Below, one piece after another: positions 18,890 to 28,046 of a stretch of 64,000 nt of DNA. Source of the stretch: Bordetella genomosp. 7 (GTDB taxonomy: Bacteria; Pseudomonadota; Gammaproteobacteria; Burkholderiales; Burkholderiaceae_B); assembly GCF_002261265.1 (NCBI RefSeq), contig NZ_NEVK01000008.1:186001-250000 (forward strand). Reading direction: 5' to 3'. A model generated the notes under the pieces. The model was not told where the DNA came from, ran no database searches, and saw only the letters and a list, made by a program, of their open reading frames with translations. The position numbers were made by a program, and so were the translations under genes. Numbering within the stretch: position 1 is the stretch's first letter; the number at the start of each line of letters is the position of its first letter.

Positions 18890-19837
18890 ATGAATCTACC
18901 CATCCAGAATGTGGCCGTCGTGGGCGCCGGCGCCATGGGCAGCGGCATTGCCGCGCTGTTTGCCGCCAGGGGGCTCGACGTCGTGCTGATCGACCCCGCA
19001 CCCGGCGCGCTCGACCGCGCCGCCGCCATCATTGATCGGCAGTTGGGCGTGCTCGCGCCCGACACCGTCGATGCATCGCGCCGCCGCATCCGCATGGAAA
19101 GCGGCCTGGAAGCGGCGGCCCCATGCAGCCTGGTGATCGAAGCGGTTCCGGAAAAACTGGAACTCAAGCGCGACGTATTCGCCAGGCTGGACATCGCGTG
19201 CCGGCCGGATGCGATTTTCGCTACCAACACCTCGGGCCTGTCCATCAATGCCATCGCCCAGGCCGTGACGCGCCGCGACCGTTTCGTGGGCACCCATTTC
19301 TTTACGCCGGCCGACGTCATCCCGCTGGTAGAAGTGGTGCGCAACGACGAGACCAGCACAGCCACCGTCGACGCTGTCATGGCAGCCCTGCGCACGGCGG
19401 GCAAGCGGCCGGTGCTGGTCAAGCGTGACATTCCGGGCTTTATCGCCAACCGCATCCAGCATGCGCTGGCGCGCGAGGCCATCTCGCTGCTGGAACACGG
19501 CGTCGCCAGCGCAGAAGACATCGACGAAGTGGTCAAGTGGAGCCTGGGCATCCGGCTGGCGCTGTCGGGCCCGCTGGAACAGCGCGACATGAACGGCATC
19601 GACGTGCATCACGCCATTGCCACCTATCTGTACCCCGATCTGGAAAACCGTACGACGCCTTCGCCCCTGCTGGCCCAAAAGGTCGCCAGCGGCCAGATCG
19701 GGGCCAAGGCGGGCCAGGGGTTCTATGAATGGCCGGCCGACAAGCGCGAACAGGTGCTGCGCGACAAGAGCGCGGCACTGGCCGAACTGGTGGCCTGGCT
19801 GAACGGCCGGCAGGCGGGCCAAGGCCCGCTCGATTAA
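18890..19837 (+). CDS. 3-hydroxyacyl-CoA dehydrogenase
   Basis: A 315-residue NAD-dependent dehydrogenase. The Rossmann motif VAVVGAGAMGSGIA lies at 8-21. The catalytic region FVGTHFFTPADVIPLVEVV carries the His, and PGFIANRIQHALAREAI marks the C-terminal dimerisation domain. The reaction is 3-hydroxyacyl-CoA to 3-ketoacyl-CoA. It has its own gap behind a terminator and stands alone between the thiolase-like unit and the ABC importer. A role in the neighbouring CoA-ester route is inferred from position. Confidence 0.93.
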   Translation: MNLPIQNVAVVGAGAMGSGIAALFAARGLDVVLIDPAPGALDRAAAIIDRQLGVLAPDTVDASRRRIRMESGLEAAAPCSLVIEAVPEKLELKRDVFARLDIACRPDAIFATNTSGLSINAIAQAVTRRDRFVGTHFFTPADVIPLVEVVRNDETSTATVDAVMAALRTAGKRPVLVKRDIPGFIANRIQHALAREAISLLEHGVASAEDIDEVVKWSLGIRLALSGPLEQRDMNGIDVHHAIATYLYPDLENRTTPSPLLAQKVASGQIGAKAGQGFYEWPADKREQVLRDKSAALAELVAWLNGRQAGQGPLD

Positions 19838-19922
19838 TAACCCGCATCAAAATTTGTGATTGGACGCGCGGCGGGCGGCTGGCTACCTTGGGCAGACATT
19901 CCAACCATAATGGAGACAAATC

Positions 19923-21245
19923 ATGCCCATGATGCGCGCTGCCCTCGCGGGGGCCTTGCTGGCGGCCTGCGCGCCGGCCCTGGCCGGCACCGTCACGGTG
20001 ATCACGTCGTTTCCCAAAGACTTGACCCAGGCGTATAAAACCGCCTTCGAAAAAACCCATCCCGGCATCACGCTGGAAATCCTGAACAAAAACACGGTGT
20101 CGGGCATCGCGTTCGTACGCGAAACGCCAGAGGGCCAGCGGCCCGAGGTGTTCTGGGCCAGCGCGCCCGACGCGTTCGAGGTACTGGGCCGCGAAAAACT
20201 GCTGAGCCCGGCCGCTGACATGGCCAACCCGCAGGTGCCGGACAAGATCGGCAGCTATCCCATCAACGACCCCGGAGGCATGTACCTGGGCCAGGCGCTG
20301 GCGGGCTACGGCATCATGTACAACACCCGCTACACCAAGGCGCACAAGCTGACGCCGCCGGCCGAATGGAAAGACCTGCTGGATCCGCAGTGGTTCGGCC
20401 ACCTGGGCATGACGGCGCCTTCCCGCTCGGGCACGATGCACCTGACGGTCGAGACCATTCTGCAGGGCGAAGGCTGGGAAGATGGCTGGCGCACCCTGTT
20501 GCGCATGTCCGGCAACGCCAGGCAGATGACCGAGCGCTCGTTCGGCGTGCCCGATGGCGTCAACAACGGGCAGTTCGGCGCAGGCCCGGTCATCGATTTC
20601 TTCGGCCTGTCGAGCAAGTACTCCAAGTTCCCGGTGGAATTCGTCTATCCCACCGAAACCGCGGTGGTGCCCGCCAACATCGCACTCATCGCGGGCGCGA
20701 AGAATACCGAGGAAGGCAAGAAATTCGTGGCGTTCACCCTCAGCCAGGCGGGCCAGGAACTGCTGCTGGAGCCGAAGATTTCGCGCCTGCCGGTGCTGCC
20801 CTATAAAGATCTGGCCGGCAAGATTCCCGAAGGTTATCCCGACCCGGCCCAGATCGCGCAGCGCAGCAAGGTGCATTTCGATGCCGACCTTTCGCAAAAG
20901 CGCTATTACGTTGTGCAGGCCTTGTTCGACCAGACCATCACGTTCCGCCTGGCCGATCTGCAGGCGGCCAACAAAGCCATCTACGATGCCGAGAAGACAT
21001 TGGGCGACAAGGCCAGGTCCGGCAAGGCCGCCGAACTGCTCTCGCAGGCGCGCGCGCTTGCGTGGTCTCCCCTGATCGACGCCAGGACCGCCGCAGACCC
21101 CGAGTTCCTGGCCGTGTTCCTGCGCGACAAGAAAGACGCTTCGACCAGCAAGCAGATCACGCAGCTCGAAGGCGAATGGAGCAGCAAGGCCCGCGCCAAC
21201 TACGAACAGGCGGTGAAACTGGCTCGCGAGGCCGCGGCGTTGTAG
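19923..21245 (+). CDS. ABC transporter substrate-binding protein, iron(III)/organophosphate class
   Basis: A 440-residue secreted binding protein with signal peptide MPMMRAALAGALLAACAPALA (alternatively a lipoprotein at LAAC). The mature part starts GTVTVITSFPKDLTQAYKTA, typical of family 1 binding proteins in Fbp/Afu/Pgt-type systems. The protein is about 100 residues longer than FbpA (roughly 340 residues); the extra C-terminal segment (about 340-440) is lysine/alanine rich. No clear double-tyrosine iron motif was found. A strong RBS (GGAGACAAAT) precedes it. It forms an importer with 21390 and 23096. Confidence 0.9.
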   Translation: MPMMRAALAGALLAACAPALAGTVTVITSFPKDLTQAYKTAFEKTHPGITLEILNKNTVSGIAFVRETPEGQRPEVFWASAPDAFEVLGREKLLSPAADMANPQVPDKIGSYPINDPGGMYLGQALAGYGIMYNTRYTKAHKLTPPAEWKDLLDPQWFGHLGMTAPSRSGTMHLTVETILQGEGWEDGWRTLLRMSGNARQMTERSFGVPDGVNNGQFGAGPVIDFFGLSSKYSKFPVEFVYPTETAVVPANIALIAGAKNTEEGKKFVAFTLSQAGQELLLEPKISRLPVLPYKDLAGKIPEGYPDPAQIAQRSKVHFDADLSQKRYYVVQALFDQTITFRLADLQAANKAIYDAEKTLGDKARSGKAAELLSQARALAWSPLIDARTAADPEFLAVFLRDKKDASTSKQITQLEGEWSSKARANYEQAVKLAREAAAL

Positions 21246-21285
21246 CCCCGCCGGCCCATTGCCGGCCCCAACCCGGATGAAGCAT

Positions 21286-21320
21286 GGCCGGCCCGCAGTC
21301 GCGCACGCCGCGGGCCGGCC
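21286..21320 (+). other. Intercistronic hairpin between binding protein and permease
   Basis: A perfect 11-bp GC-only stem (21286-21296 with 21310-21320) and a 13-base loop sit in the 144-bp gap. There is no T-run. Such hairpins commonly protect the upstream mRNA so that the binding protein is made in excess over the permease. That role is inferred here. Confidence 0.55.
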
Positions 21321-21389
21321 GCCACACCCGCCTGCCCGCGCGCGGGCCCGCCCCTGCCGCGCCCGCGGCGCCACGACTGGAGTTTCTTG

Positions 21390-23099
21390 ATGACGTTTGC
21401 GAACGGCCCGCGCCTGCCTGCCGGTCCGCTCTTGACAGCGCTATTGGTGCTGGGCTTCCTGGGACTGTTCCTGGCAGTCCCGGTGGGCACCGTGTTCTAT
21501 AGCGCGTTCGTCAATGCCGACGGCAGTTTCACCCTGGGGCACTTCGGCGCCTTCTTCGGCCTGCCCCTGATGCAGGAAGCGTTTTTCAACAGCCTGTATG
21601 TCGCGGGCTGGTCGGCCCTGCTCGCGTCGCTGATCGCCATCCCGCTGGCGTACTTCACGGTGCGATTCGAGTTCCGCGGCGCGCTGATCATCCAGACACT
21701 GGGCGTGCTGCCGCTCATCATGCCGCCGTTTGTCGGGGCGGTGGCCATGCAGCTGATCTTCGGACGATCGGGCACGGTCAACCTGCTGCTGGACGAATGG
21801 TTCGGATTCACCCTGCCCTTCATGGAAGGGCTCAACGGCGTGATTTTTGTCGAGTCCATCCACTACTTTCCGTTCATCCTCATGAACCTGGTGGTGGCGC
21901 TGCGCAACATCGACGGTTCCATGGAAGAGGCCGCCTTCAACCTGGGATCGCGCGGGTTCCGCCTGTTTCGGCGCATCATCTTTCCGCTGGCACTGCCCGG
22001 CTATATTGCCGGCACGTCGCTGGTGTTCGTGAAGGTGTTCGACGATCTGGGCACACCGCTGGTGCTGGGCACCACCAACATGCTGGCGCCGCAAGCCTAT
22101 CTGCGCATCACGCAGGTAGGGCTCGAAGACCCGCTGGGTTACGTGATCAGCGTCATCATGATCGGCTTTTCCATCCTGGCCCTGTGGCTGTCGGCGCGGG
22201 TCATGAAGGGCAAGGACTACTCCACCCTGCAGAAGGGCGGCAACTCCATCCAGAAACGCCGGCTCAAGCCGGCGGAAAGCGTGCTGGCGTATGGATGGAT
22301 CACGCTGGTGCTGCTGCTGGTGCTGTCCCCGCACATCGGCGTGCTGCTGCTGTCGCTGGCCACGGTGTGGAGCTACGCGCCCTTGCCCGACGGCTATACG
22401 CTGGAACACTATGCCGCGGTCTTCAGCGATTCGCACGGCATGATCACCAATACGCTGCTGTATTGCGGGCTGGCGGCGGGCATCGATGTGGTGCTTGGCA
22501 CCGCCATCGCGTACCTGATGCTGCGCACGCGCCTGCCGGCGCGCCAATGGCTGGACTTCCTGGCTTCGGCCGCGCTGGCCATCCCCGGCCTGGTGCTGGC
22601 CATCGGCTTGCTGCGCACCTTCCGCGGCTGGGAAATTCCGCTGACCGGAACGCTGCTGACATCCTCCTGGGTGTTGATCATGATCGCCTATTCGGTGCGC
22701 CGCCTGCCCTATGCATTGCGCTCGTGCGTGGCCGCGCTGCAGCAGATCAACGTGTCGCTCGAAGAAGCGGCGCAGTCGCTGGGCGCCGGCCGCCTGCGTA
22801 CGATCCGCCGGGTGGTGGTGCCGCTGATGGCCGGGGGCATGCTGGCCGGCTTTGTCACCAGCTTCGTGACCGCTGCCGTGGAGCTGTCCGCCACCATCAT
22901 GCTGGTCACGCGCGACAGCCAGGCTCCCATGAGCTACGGCATTTATCTGTACATGCAAAGCGCCGCCGGCCGCGGGCCCGGCGCGGCGCTTGGCGTGCTG
23001 GCCGTGGTTGCCGTCGGCATCGGAACGTACATCTCGCACTTGCTGGTCGAACGTGCATCCGCGCGCCAGCAGCCCGCGCGCAATGGGGAATCAGAATGA
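21390..23099 (+). CDS. ABC transporter permease, fused two-domain (Fbp/Afu type)
   Basis: A 569-residue inner-membrane permease with about 12 helices in two homologous halves. Each half carries an EAA loop for contact with the ATPase. The first is EEAAFNLGSRGFRLFRRIIF near residue 180. The second is EEAAQSLGAGRLRTIRRVVV near residue 460. The fused layout is standard for the iron(III)/phosphorylated-solute class. ATG 21390 was chosen over TTG 21387. Its stop overlaps the start of the ATPase gene (ATGA at 23096-23099), indicating translational coupling. Confidence 0.94.
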   Translation: MTFANGPRLPAGPLLTALLVLGFLGLFLAVPVGTVFYSAFVNADGSFTLGHFGAFFGLPLMQEAFFNSLYVAGWSALLASLIAIPLAYFTVRFEFRGALIIQTLGVLPLIMPPFVGAVAMQLIFGRSGTVNLLLDEWFGFTLPFMEGLNGVIFVESIHYFPFILMNLVVALRNIDGSMEEAAFNLGSRGFRLFRRIIFPLALPGYIAGTSLVFVKVFDDLGTPLVLGTTNMLAPQAYLRITQVGLEDPLGYVISVIMIGFSILALWLSARVMKGKDYSTLQKGGNSIQKRRLKPAESVLAYGWITLVLLLVLSPHIGVLLLSLATVWSYAPLPDGYTLEHYAAVFSDSHGMITNTLLYCGLAAGIDVVLGTAIAYLMLRTRLPARQWLDFLASAALAIPGLVLAIGLLRTFRGWEIPLTGTLLTSSWVLIMIAYSVRRLPYALRSCVAALQQINVSLEEAAQSLGAGRLRTIRRVVVPLMAGGMLAGFVTSFVTAAVELSATIMLVTRDSQAPMSYGIYLYMQSAAGRGPGAALGVLAVVAVGIGTYISHLLVERASARQQPARNGESE

Positions 23100-24181
23100 A
23101 GAAAGTCAGCGTCGAATGTCGCAATATCCGGCTTTCCTATGGAAAGACCGAAGTCCTGAAAGACATCAGCATCTACATAGAGCCCGGCGAATTCTTTGCA
23201 CTGCTGGGCCCTTCCGGCTCGGGCAAGTCCACTCTGCTGCGGCTGATCGCCGGCTTTAACCAGCACAGTCATGGGCAGCTGCTGATCGACGGCAAAGACA
23301 TCGGGGGCACGCCGCCATGGGGCCGCAACATTGGCATGGTGTTTCAGAACTACGCGCTGTGGCCCCACATGACCGTATGGGACAACGTTGCATTCGGCCT
23401 GGTAGAGCGCCGCCTGCCGCGCGCAGAGATCCGCCACAAAGTCGAGGCGGCGCTGGAACTCGTAGGCCTGGCGCAATACGCCAATCGCCGGCCCAACCAG
23501 CTGTCCGGCGGCCAGCAACAGCGCGTGGCCCTGGCGCGCACCATCGTCATCGAGCCGCAAGTGCTGCTGCTGGACGAGCCGCTGTCGAACCTGGACAAGA
23601 AGCTGCGCGTGCAGATGCGGCAGGACCTGCTCAGCCTGCAACGCCGCCTGGGCATCACCACGATATTCGTCACCCACGACCAGGAAGAGGCCATGACCAC
23701 CGCCGACCGGATGGCGGTGCTGGACCACGGCGTGGTGCAGCAGGTCGGCTCGCCCACCACCCTGTTCGACTATCCGGTGAACCGGTTCGTGGCGAACTTC
23801 GTGGGGACGATGAACGTACTGGAAGGAACGGTGCGTGAACGCAGCCGCAACAGTCTCGTGCTGAAGGTGGCCGGCGTGGGCGACCTGCAGCTGCCGCTGG
23901 CCAGCGAAGCTCCCGAAAGCGACCGCCTGGCCGCCAGCTTCCGGCCCCATACGGTGCAGATCGACATGGCCGACGGGCTGGGCGACGCGCGCTACGTGTG
24001 GTTGCCGGGCGTGGTGGAAACCAGCGAGTTCCTGGGCGAGTTCACCCGCTACCAGGTGCAGGTGGGCGAACACCGGATCACCGCCGACCAGCCGCACCTG
24101 GCCGGGCTTTCGCCATTTCCGGTCGGCGCCCCCGTATCGGTAGGGCTGGAGCCGTCGCAAATACGACTGCTGGCGGCATAA
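23096..24181 (+). CDS. ABC transporter ATP-binding protein
   Basis: A 361-residue ATPase. The Walker A motif GPSGSGKST is at 38-46, followed by the signature LSGGQQQRVALAR, Walker B VLLLDEPLSNLD and the switch histidine in FVTHDQEEAM. The C-terminal 120 residues form the TOBE/OB regulatory domain seen in the FbpC/PotA/MalK group. It energises the permease at 21390. The next gene (LysR) starts 8 bp after the stop. Confidence 0.96.
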   Translation: MKKVSVECRNIRLSYGKTEVLKDISIYIEPGEFFALLGPSGSGKSTLLRLIAGFNQHSHGQLLIDGKDIGGTPPWGRNIGMVFQNYALWPHMTVWDNVAFGLVERRLPRAEIRHKVEAALELVGLAQYANRRPNQLSGGQQQRVALARTIVIEPQVLLLDEPLSNLDKKLRVQMRQDLLSLQRRLGITTIFVTHDQEEAMTTADRMAVLDHGVVQQVGSPTTLFDYPVNRFVANFVGTMNVLEGTVRERSRNSLVLKVAGVGDLQLPLASEAPESDRLAASFRPHTVQIDMADGLGDARYVWLPGVVETSEFLGEFTRYQVQVGEHRITADQPHLAGLSPFPVGAPVSVGLEPSQIRLLAA

Positions 24182-24189
24182 TTGCCGCC

Positions 24190-25089
24190 ATGGAAATCTA
24201 TCAGATCCGCGCCTTTGTCACGGTCGCCCGGCTGGGCAACCTGACCAAGGCCGCGGATGCGTTGTCGCTGACGCAACCCGCCGTGACCGCGCAGATCAAG
24301 GCGCTGGAACAGAGCCTGGGCGTAGCGCTGTTCGAGCGCGCCGCCGGCCGGCTGACGCTGGCCAAGGCGGGCGAAGCGCTGCTGCCCACCGCCGAATCGC
24401 TGCTGGTGCTCGGCGCCCAGCTCAAATCCGAAGCCCAGCAACTGCAAGGCAGCCTGCACGGCGCCGTGGAGCTTGGCATCCCCAGCGAGCAGCCGGATTT
24501 CCTCAGGCTGGGCGAGCTTGCCTCGGCCGTGCGCGACCAGCTGCCCCTGATCGAACTGAAAACGCTCACCCTGTCCACTGTACAGTTGGACGAGTACGTC
24601 AATACAGGCAGGCTGCATGCCGCGCTGACGCTGGTGGTCAATCCGCCGCGCGGCACCTGCTGGCAGCCCCTGCGCAGCGTACGGTATCGCATTGCCATGC
24701 CTGCCGCGCTGGCGGGCACGGTCAAGCGCGGAGGCTGGCGCGACGTGGCGCAGCTTCCCTGGCTCGACGGCCCCGCGGGCAGCCATACCCACTTGCTGCT
24801 GCGCGATATGTTCGAACGCCATGGCCTGGCGCCGCGCGTCGTGATGCAGCACGACGACCAGGCCAACCTGGACGCGCTGGTGCGCGCGGGCGCAGGCTGC
24901 GCGCTGCTGCGCGAAGAAATCGCCCTGGCCGGCGCCGAATCCGGCGATTTCATGGTGTGGGGGCAGGCCCGGGCCGACGCCACACTGGGTTTCATGATAT
25001 CCAACGAGCGCGCCAGCGAACCCATGCTGGTCGCGTTAAGCTCCCTGATGCAGAAAATCTGGCTGCCCAGCGCGTCGCGCCGCCCCTGA
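24190..25089 (+). CDS. LysR-family transcriptional regulator
   Basis: A 299-residue regulator with an N-terminal helix-turn-helix (MEIYQIRAFVTVARLGNLTK, ADALSLTQPAVTAQIKALEQ) and a full effector-binding domain. It is in the same direction as the ABC genes and 8 bp behind them, which is unusual for LysR genes that mostly diverge from their targets. It is probably co-expressed with the importer and may respond to its solute. The effector is unknown. Confidence 0.92.
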   Translation: MEIYQIRAFVTVARLGNLTKAADALSLTQPAVTAQIKALEQSLGVALFERAAGRLTLAKAGEALLPTAESLLVLGAQLKSEAQQLQGSLHGAVELGIPSEQPDFLRLGELASAVRDQLPLIELKTLTLSTVQLDEYVNTGRLHAALTLVVNPPRGTCWQPLRSVRYRIAMPAALAGTVKRGGWRDVAQLPWLDGPAGSHTHLLLRDMFERHGLAPRVVMQHDDQANLDALVRAGAGCALLREEIALAGAESGDFMVWGQARADATLGFMISNERASEPMLVALSSLMQKIWLPSASRRP

Positions 25090-25107
25090 CCCCTTATCTA
25101 CCTGCTC

Positions 25108-25746
25108 ATGACTGAAATCTGGTTCATCCGCCACGGCGAAACCGCGTGGAACCGAGAAGGCCGCCTGCAAGGCTGGCAAGACATCGCGCTCAATCCGGCC
25201 GGGCGATCCCAGGCCGCCCAGCTTGCCGCGCGCATCGGGGCCATGGACGCCCCCTTTCAGGCGCTGTACAGCAGCGACCTGCAGCGTGCATACACCACGG
25301 CCGAGCCGTTGTCCGATGCGCTGGGCCTGCGCATCCGCAGCGAGCCCGGGCTGCGCGAACGCTGCTATGGCGTGCTCGAAGGGCTGGATCCGCGCCGCAT
25401 CGACGAGCTTGCGCCGCAAGCCGCCGCAGCGCGCCGCAGCCGCGACCCCGACCTGCCTATCGAGGGAGGCGAATCGCTGGGCCAGTTCCAGGCGCGTATT
25501 CTCGCCACAGTGGACGATATCGCGCAACGCCACGCTGGCGAGCGCGTACTGGCCGTCACGCATGGCGGGGTGATGGACATCATCTGGCGTCGCGCCAGCG
25601 GCGCCGCCCTGGACGCGGTCCGTCCGGTGCCGCTGCTCAATGCCAGCATCAACCGCGTCGGCATCGAAGGCCGCGCGTGGCAAGTCCTGGAATGGGGCGA
25701 TATCGCGCACCTGGACGCCGAATCCGCGACCGACATCGTGCCGTAG
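25108..25746 (+). CDS. Histidine phosphatase family protein (phosphoglycerate mutase-like)
   Basis: A 212-residue protein of the histidine phosphatase superfamily. The catalytic loop IWFIRHGETAWNREGRLQGW gives the phospho-accepting His at about residue 9, and VLAVTHGGVMDII carries the second His. Cofactor-dependent mutases are longer and have other insertions, so a broad phosphatase (CobC/GpmB-like) is more likely. It follows the LysR gene by 18 bp. Clustering with an Afu/Pgt-type importer suggests it may dephosphorylate an imported organophosphate; that is an inference. Confidence 0.88.
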   Translation: MTEIWFIRHGETAWNREGRLQGWQDIALNPAGRSQAAQLAARIGAMDAPFQALYSSDLQRAYTTAEPLSDALGLRIRSEPGLRERCYGVLEGLDPRRIDELAPQAAAARRSRDPDLPIEGGESLGQFQARILATVDDIAQRHAGERVLAVTHGGVMDIIWRRASGAALDAVRPVPLLNASINRVGIEGRAWQVLEWGDIAHLDAESATDIVP

Positions 25747-25763
25747 CCGGCGCGGCGCGAGCC

Positions 25764-26552
25764 TCAGCGGCTGAGCAGCGCCTGGTTGATGTGCCCCGCG
25801 GCGCGCCGCAGAACCGGCAGGAATGCCTGGACCATGGCCTGGCGTGAATACCGGCTGGCATGGCTGCTGACGTTCATGGCGCCAATGACCCGGCCCGCGC
25901 GGTCCTGGATGGGCACCGCCACCGACTGCAGGCCCGGCTCGAGTTCCTGCACAACGCATGCGTAGCCATCGGCGCGCACCTGGCCAAGAATGCGCCTGAT
26001 GACCGCCCGGTCAGTCACCGTATGAGGCGTCAGGGCGCGGATATCGCTGGCGTCGAGCACGCGGTCCTGTTCGGCGGGCGGCAAGCCCGCCAGCAGCACG
26101 CGGCCCATGGACGTGACCCAGGCGGGCAGCCGACTGCCCACCGACAGGTTGATGCTCATTACCCGGTGGGATGACAGCCGCAATATGTACACCACGTCCG
26201 TGCCATCCAGCACGGACACCGAGCAGGACTCGCGCGTGGCCTCGGCCACTTCTTCCATATAGGGCAACGCCAGATCCCACAGCGGCGTCGCCGACAGGTA
26301 CGAGTATCCCAGTTCGAGAATCCGCGGGGTCAAGGCAAACTGGCGGCCGTCCACAGACACATAGCCCAGGCTGGCCAGCGTCAGCAGGATGCGGCGCGCG
26401 CCGGCCCGCGTCAGCCCGCACGCCGCCGCCACTTCGGACAGGGTCATTTGCGGGCGCTGCGGGCCAAAGGCGCGGATTACCGCCAGCCCGCGCGCGAAAG
26501 ACTGGACGTAGGTATCGCTGGGCTGCGGGGGTTCGTGCGTGTCATGGGCCAT
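25764..26552 (-). CDS. IclR-family regulator of the beta-ketoadipate operon (PcaR/PobR-like)
   Basis: A 262-residue IclR protein. The winged helix is at about 30-75 (QMTLSEVAAACGLTRAGARR). The effector domain has GSRLPAWVTSMGRVLLAGLP and ends in SSHASRYSRQAMVQ, close to the PcaR/PobR/CatR branch that senses aromatic intermediates such as beta-ketoadipate. It is divergent from pcaI with 145 bp between, where two inverted repeats lie. ATG 26552 was chosen over 26606, since residues before it do not resemble the family. Regulation of the pca operon is a position-based inference. Confidence 0.92.
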   Translation of the reverse strand: MAHDTHEPPQPSDTYVQSFARGLAVIRAFGPQRPQMTLSEVAAACGLTRAGARRILLTLASLGYVSVDGRQFALTPRILELGYSYLSATPLWDLALPYMEEVAEATRESCSVSVLDGTDVVYILRLSSHRVMSINLSVGSRLPAWVTSMGRVLLAGLPPAEQDRVLDASDIRALTPHTVTDRAVIRRILGQVRADGYACVVQELEPGLQSVAVPIQDRAGRVIGAMNVSSHASRYSRQAMVQAFLPVLRRAAGHINQALLSR

Positions 26553-26628
26553 GAGGCCATCCGTAATGTCCGGCCAGCAGACGCTTGGGCGAGTGAGCCT
26601 TGACACTGCCTGGCCAGCGTGGAACGAT

Positions 26629-26663
26629 GTTCTTAGATAGAACGAATGTTCGAATATAGAACA
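26629..26663. promoter_or_regulatory. Paired inverted repeats upstream of pcaI (probable IclR operator)
   Basis: GTTCT-N5-AGAAC (26629-26643) and TGTTC-N7-GAACA (26647-26663) share the half-site GTTC/GAAC and lie 18 bp apart centre to centre, in an AT-rich patch between the divergent IclR and pcaI genes. A possible -35 TTGACA is at 26600-26605. Paired, partly repeated half-sites fit PcaR/PobR-type operators. Confidence 0.6.
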
Positions 26664-26697
26664 AAATTATGACACGCCTTCACCTTCCGGGACCCTT

Positions 26698-27384
26698 ATG
26701 ATTTCCAAGATTGTTGAAAACGCGGCGGCCGCCCTGGCGGACGTTCCTGATGGCGCAACCGTTTTGATCGGCGGTTTCGGCACGGCGGGCCAGCCCATGG
26801 AGCTCATCGACGCCTTGCTCGAGCAGGGCGCCAGAGACCTCACCATCATCAACAACAACGCCGGCAATGGCACCACCGGCCTGGCCGCGCTGTTGGGCGC
26901 GGGACGAGTGCGCAAGATCATCTGCTCGTTCCCCCGCCAGACCGATTCGCAGATATTCGACGGCCTGTACCGCAGCGGCAAAATCGAGCTTGAGCTGGTG
27001 CCCCAGGGCAACCTGGCCGAGCGCATCCGCGCCGCTGGCGCCGGCATTGGCGCGTTCTTCACGCCCACGAGCTACGGCACGCCGCTGGCCGAAGGCAAGG
27101 AAATGCGCGAAATCAACGGCCGGCACTATGTGCTGGAATACCCCCTGCACGCCGACTACGCCCTGATCAAGGCCGATCGCGGCGACCGCTGGGGCAACCT
27201 GGTGTACCGCAAGACCGCGCGCAACTTCGGCCCCATCATGGCCAGCGCCGCCCGGGTGGCCGTGGCGCAAGTGCGCGAAATCGTCGAACTGGGCGAACTC
27301 GACCCCGAAAACATCGTTACCCCGGGCATTTTCGTCAAGCGCGTCGTGCAGATCGACGCCCCGGCCGCCAAGGAGCAGCAATGA
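26698..27384 (+). CDS. pcaI: 3-oxoadipate CoA-transferase subunit A
   Basis: A 228-residue alpha subunit of a class I CoA-transferase, which moves CoA from succinyl-CoA to 3-oxoadipate, the penultimate step of aromatic degradation. GATVLIGGFGTAGQPMELID holds the glycine-rich CoA loop, and NNAGNGTTGLAALLGAGRVR is typical. The stop overlaps the next start (ATGA at 27381), so the two subunits are translationally coupled. With catC and pcaD in the same operon, 3-oxoadipate rather than acetoacetate is the likely acceptor. Confidence 0.93.
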   Translation: MISKIVENAAAALADVPDGATVLIGGFGTAGQPMELIDALLEQGARDLTIINNNAGNGTTGLAALLGAGRVRKIICSFPRQTDSQIFDGLYRSGKIELELVPQGNLAERIRAAGAGIGAFFTPTSYGTPLAEGKEMREINGRHYVLEYPLHADYALIKADRGDRWGNLVYRKTARNFGPIMASAARVAVAQVREIVELGELDPENIVTPGIFVKRVVQIDAPAAKEQQ

Positions 27385-28025
27385 GCAGCAAACTGACCCG
27401 CGACCAGATCGCCGCCCGCGTCGCGCAAGACATCCCCGAGGGCGCCTATGTCAACCTGGGCATCGGCCTGCCCACGCTGGTGGCCAACCACCTGCCCGCC
27501 GAGCGTGAAATCATTCTGCATACCGAAAACGGCATGCTGGGCATGGGCCCTGCGCCGGCCAAGGGGCAGGAAGACTACGACCTGATCAACGCCGGCAAGC
27601 AGCCCGTTACCGAGCAGCCCGGCTGCTCGTTCTTTCACCATGCCGATTCGTTCGCCATGATGCGCGGCGGCCATCTCGATATCTGCGTGCTGGGCGCCTT
27701 CCAGGTGTCGCAGCGCGGCGACCTGGCCAACTGGCATACCGGCGCGCCCGACGCCATTCCCGCGGTGGGCGGCGCAATGGACCTGGCCATCGGCGCCAAA
27801 GATGTCTACGTCATGATGGAGCTGCTGACCCGCGAAGGCGCAAGCAAGCTGGTGGCCGAATGCACCTACCCCCTTACGGGCGTGCAATGCGTGTCGCGCG
27901 TTTATACCGATGTCGCGGTGTTTGATATCGGCGCCAATGGGGTTACCGTCATCGACATGTTTGGCGACATGACTGCCGACGAACTGCTGCGCCTGACCGG
28001 CCTTCCCCTACAGTTTGCCCGCTGA
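27381..28025 (+). CDS. pcaJ: 3-oxoadipate CoA-transferase subunit B
   Basis: A 214-residue beta subunit. The catalytic glutamate, which forms the CoA thioester, is Glu49 in ILHTENGMLGMGP. YVNLGIGLPTLVANHLP precedes it. It partners pcaI, with which it overlaps by 4 bp. The product 3-oxoadipyl-CoA needs a thiolase (pcaF) that is not in the window, so that step must be encoded elsewhere. Confidence 0.94.
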   Translation: MSSKLTRDQIAARVAQDIPEGAYVNLGIGLPTLVANHLPAEREIILHTENGMLGMGPAPAKGQEDYDLINAGKQPVTEQPGCSFFHHADSFAMMRGGHLDICVLGAFQVSQRGDLANWHTGAPDAIPAVGGAMDLAIGAKDVYVMMELLTREGASKLVAECTYPLTGVQCVSRVYTDVAVFDIGANGVTVIDMFGDMTADELLRLTGLPLQFAR

Positions 28026-28046
28026 ATCCCCACCGGAGGTTTTGCC

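Noticed and set aside
25108-25746. Glycolytic phosphoglycerate mutase (gpmA)
   Set aside because: The protein is shorter than GpmA, its context is not glycolytic, and broad histidine phosphatases share the motif.
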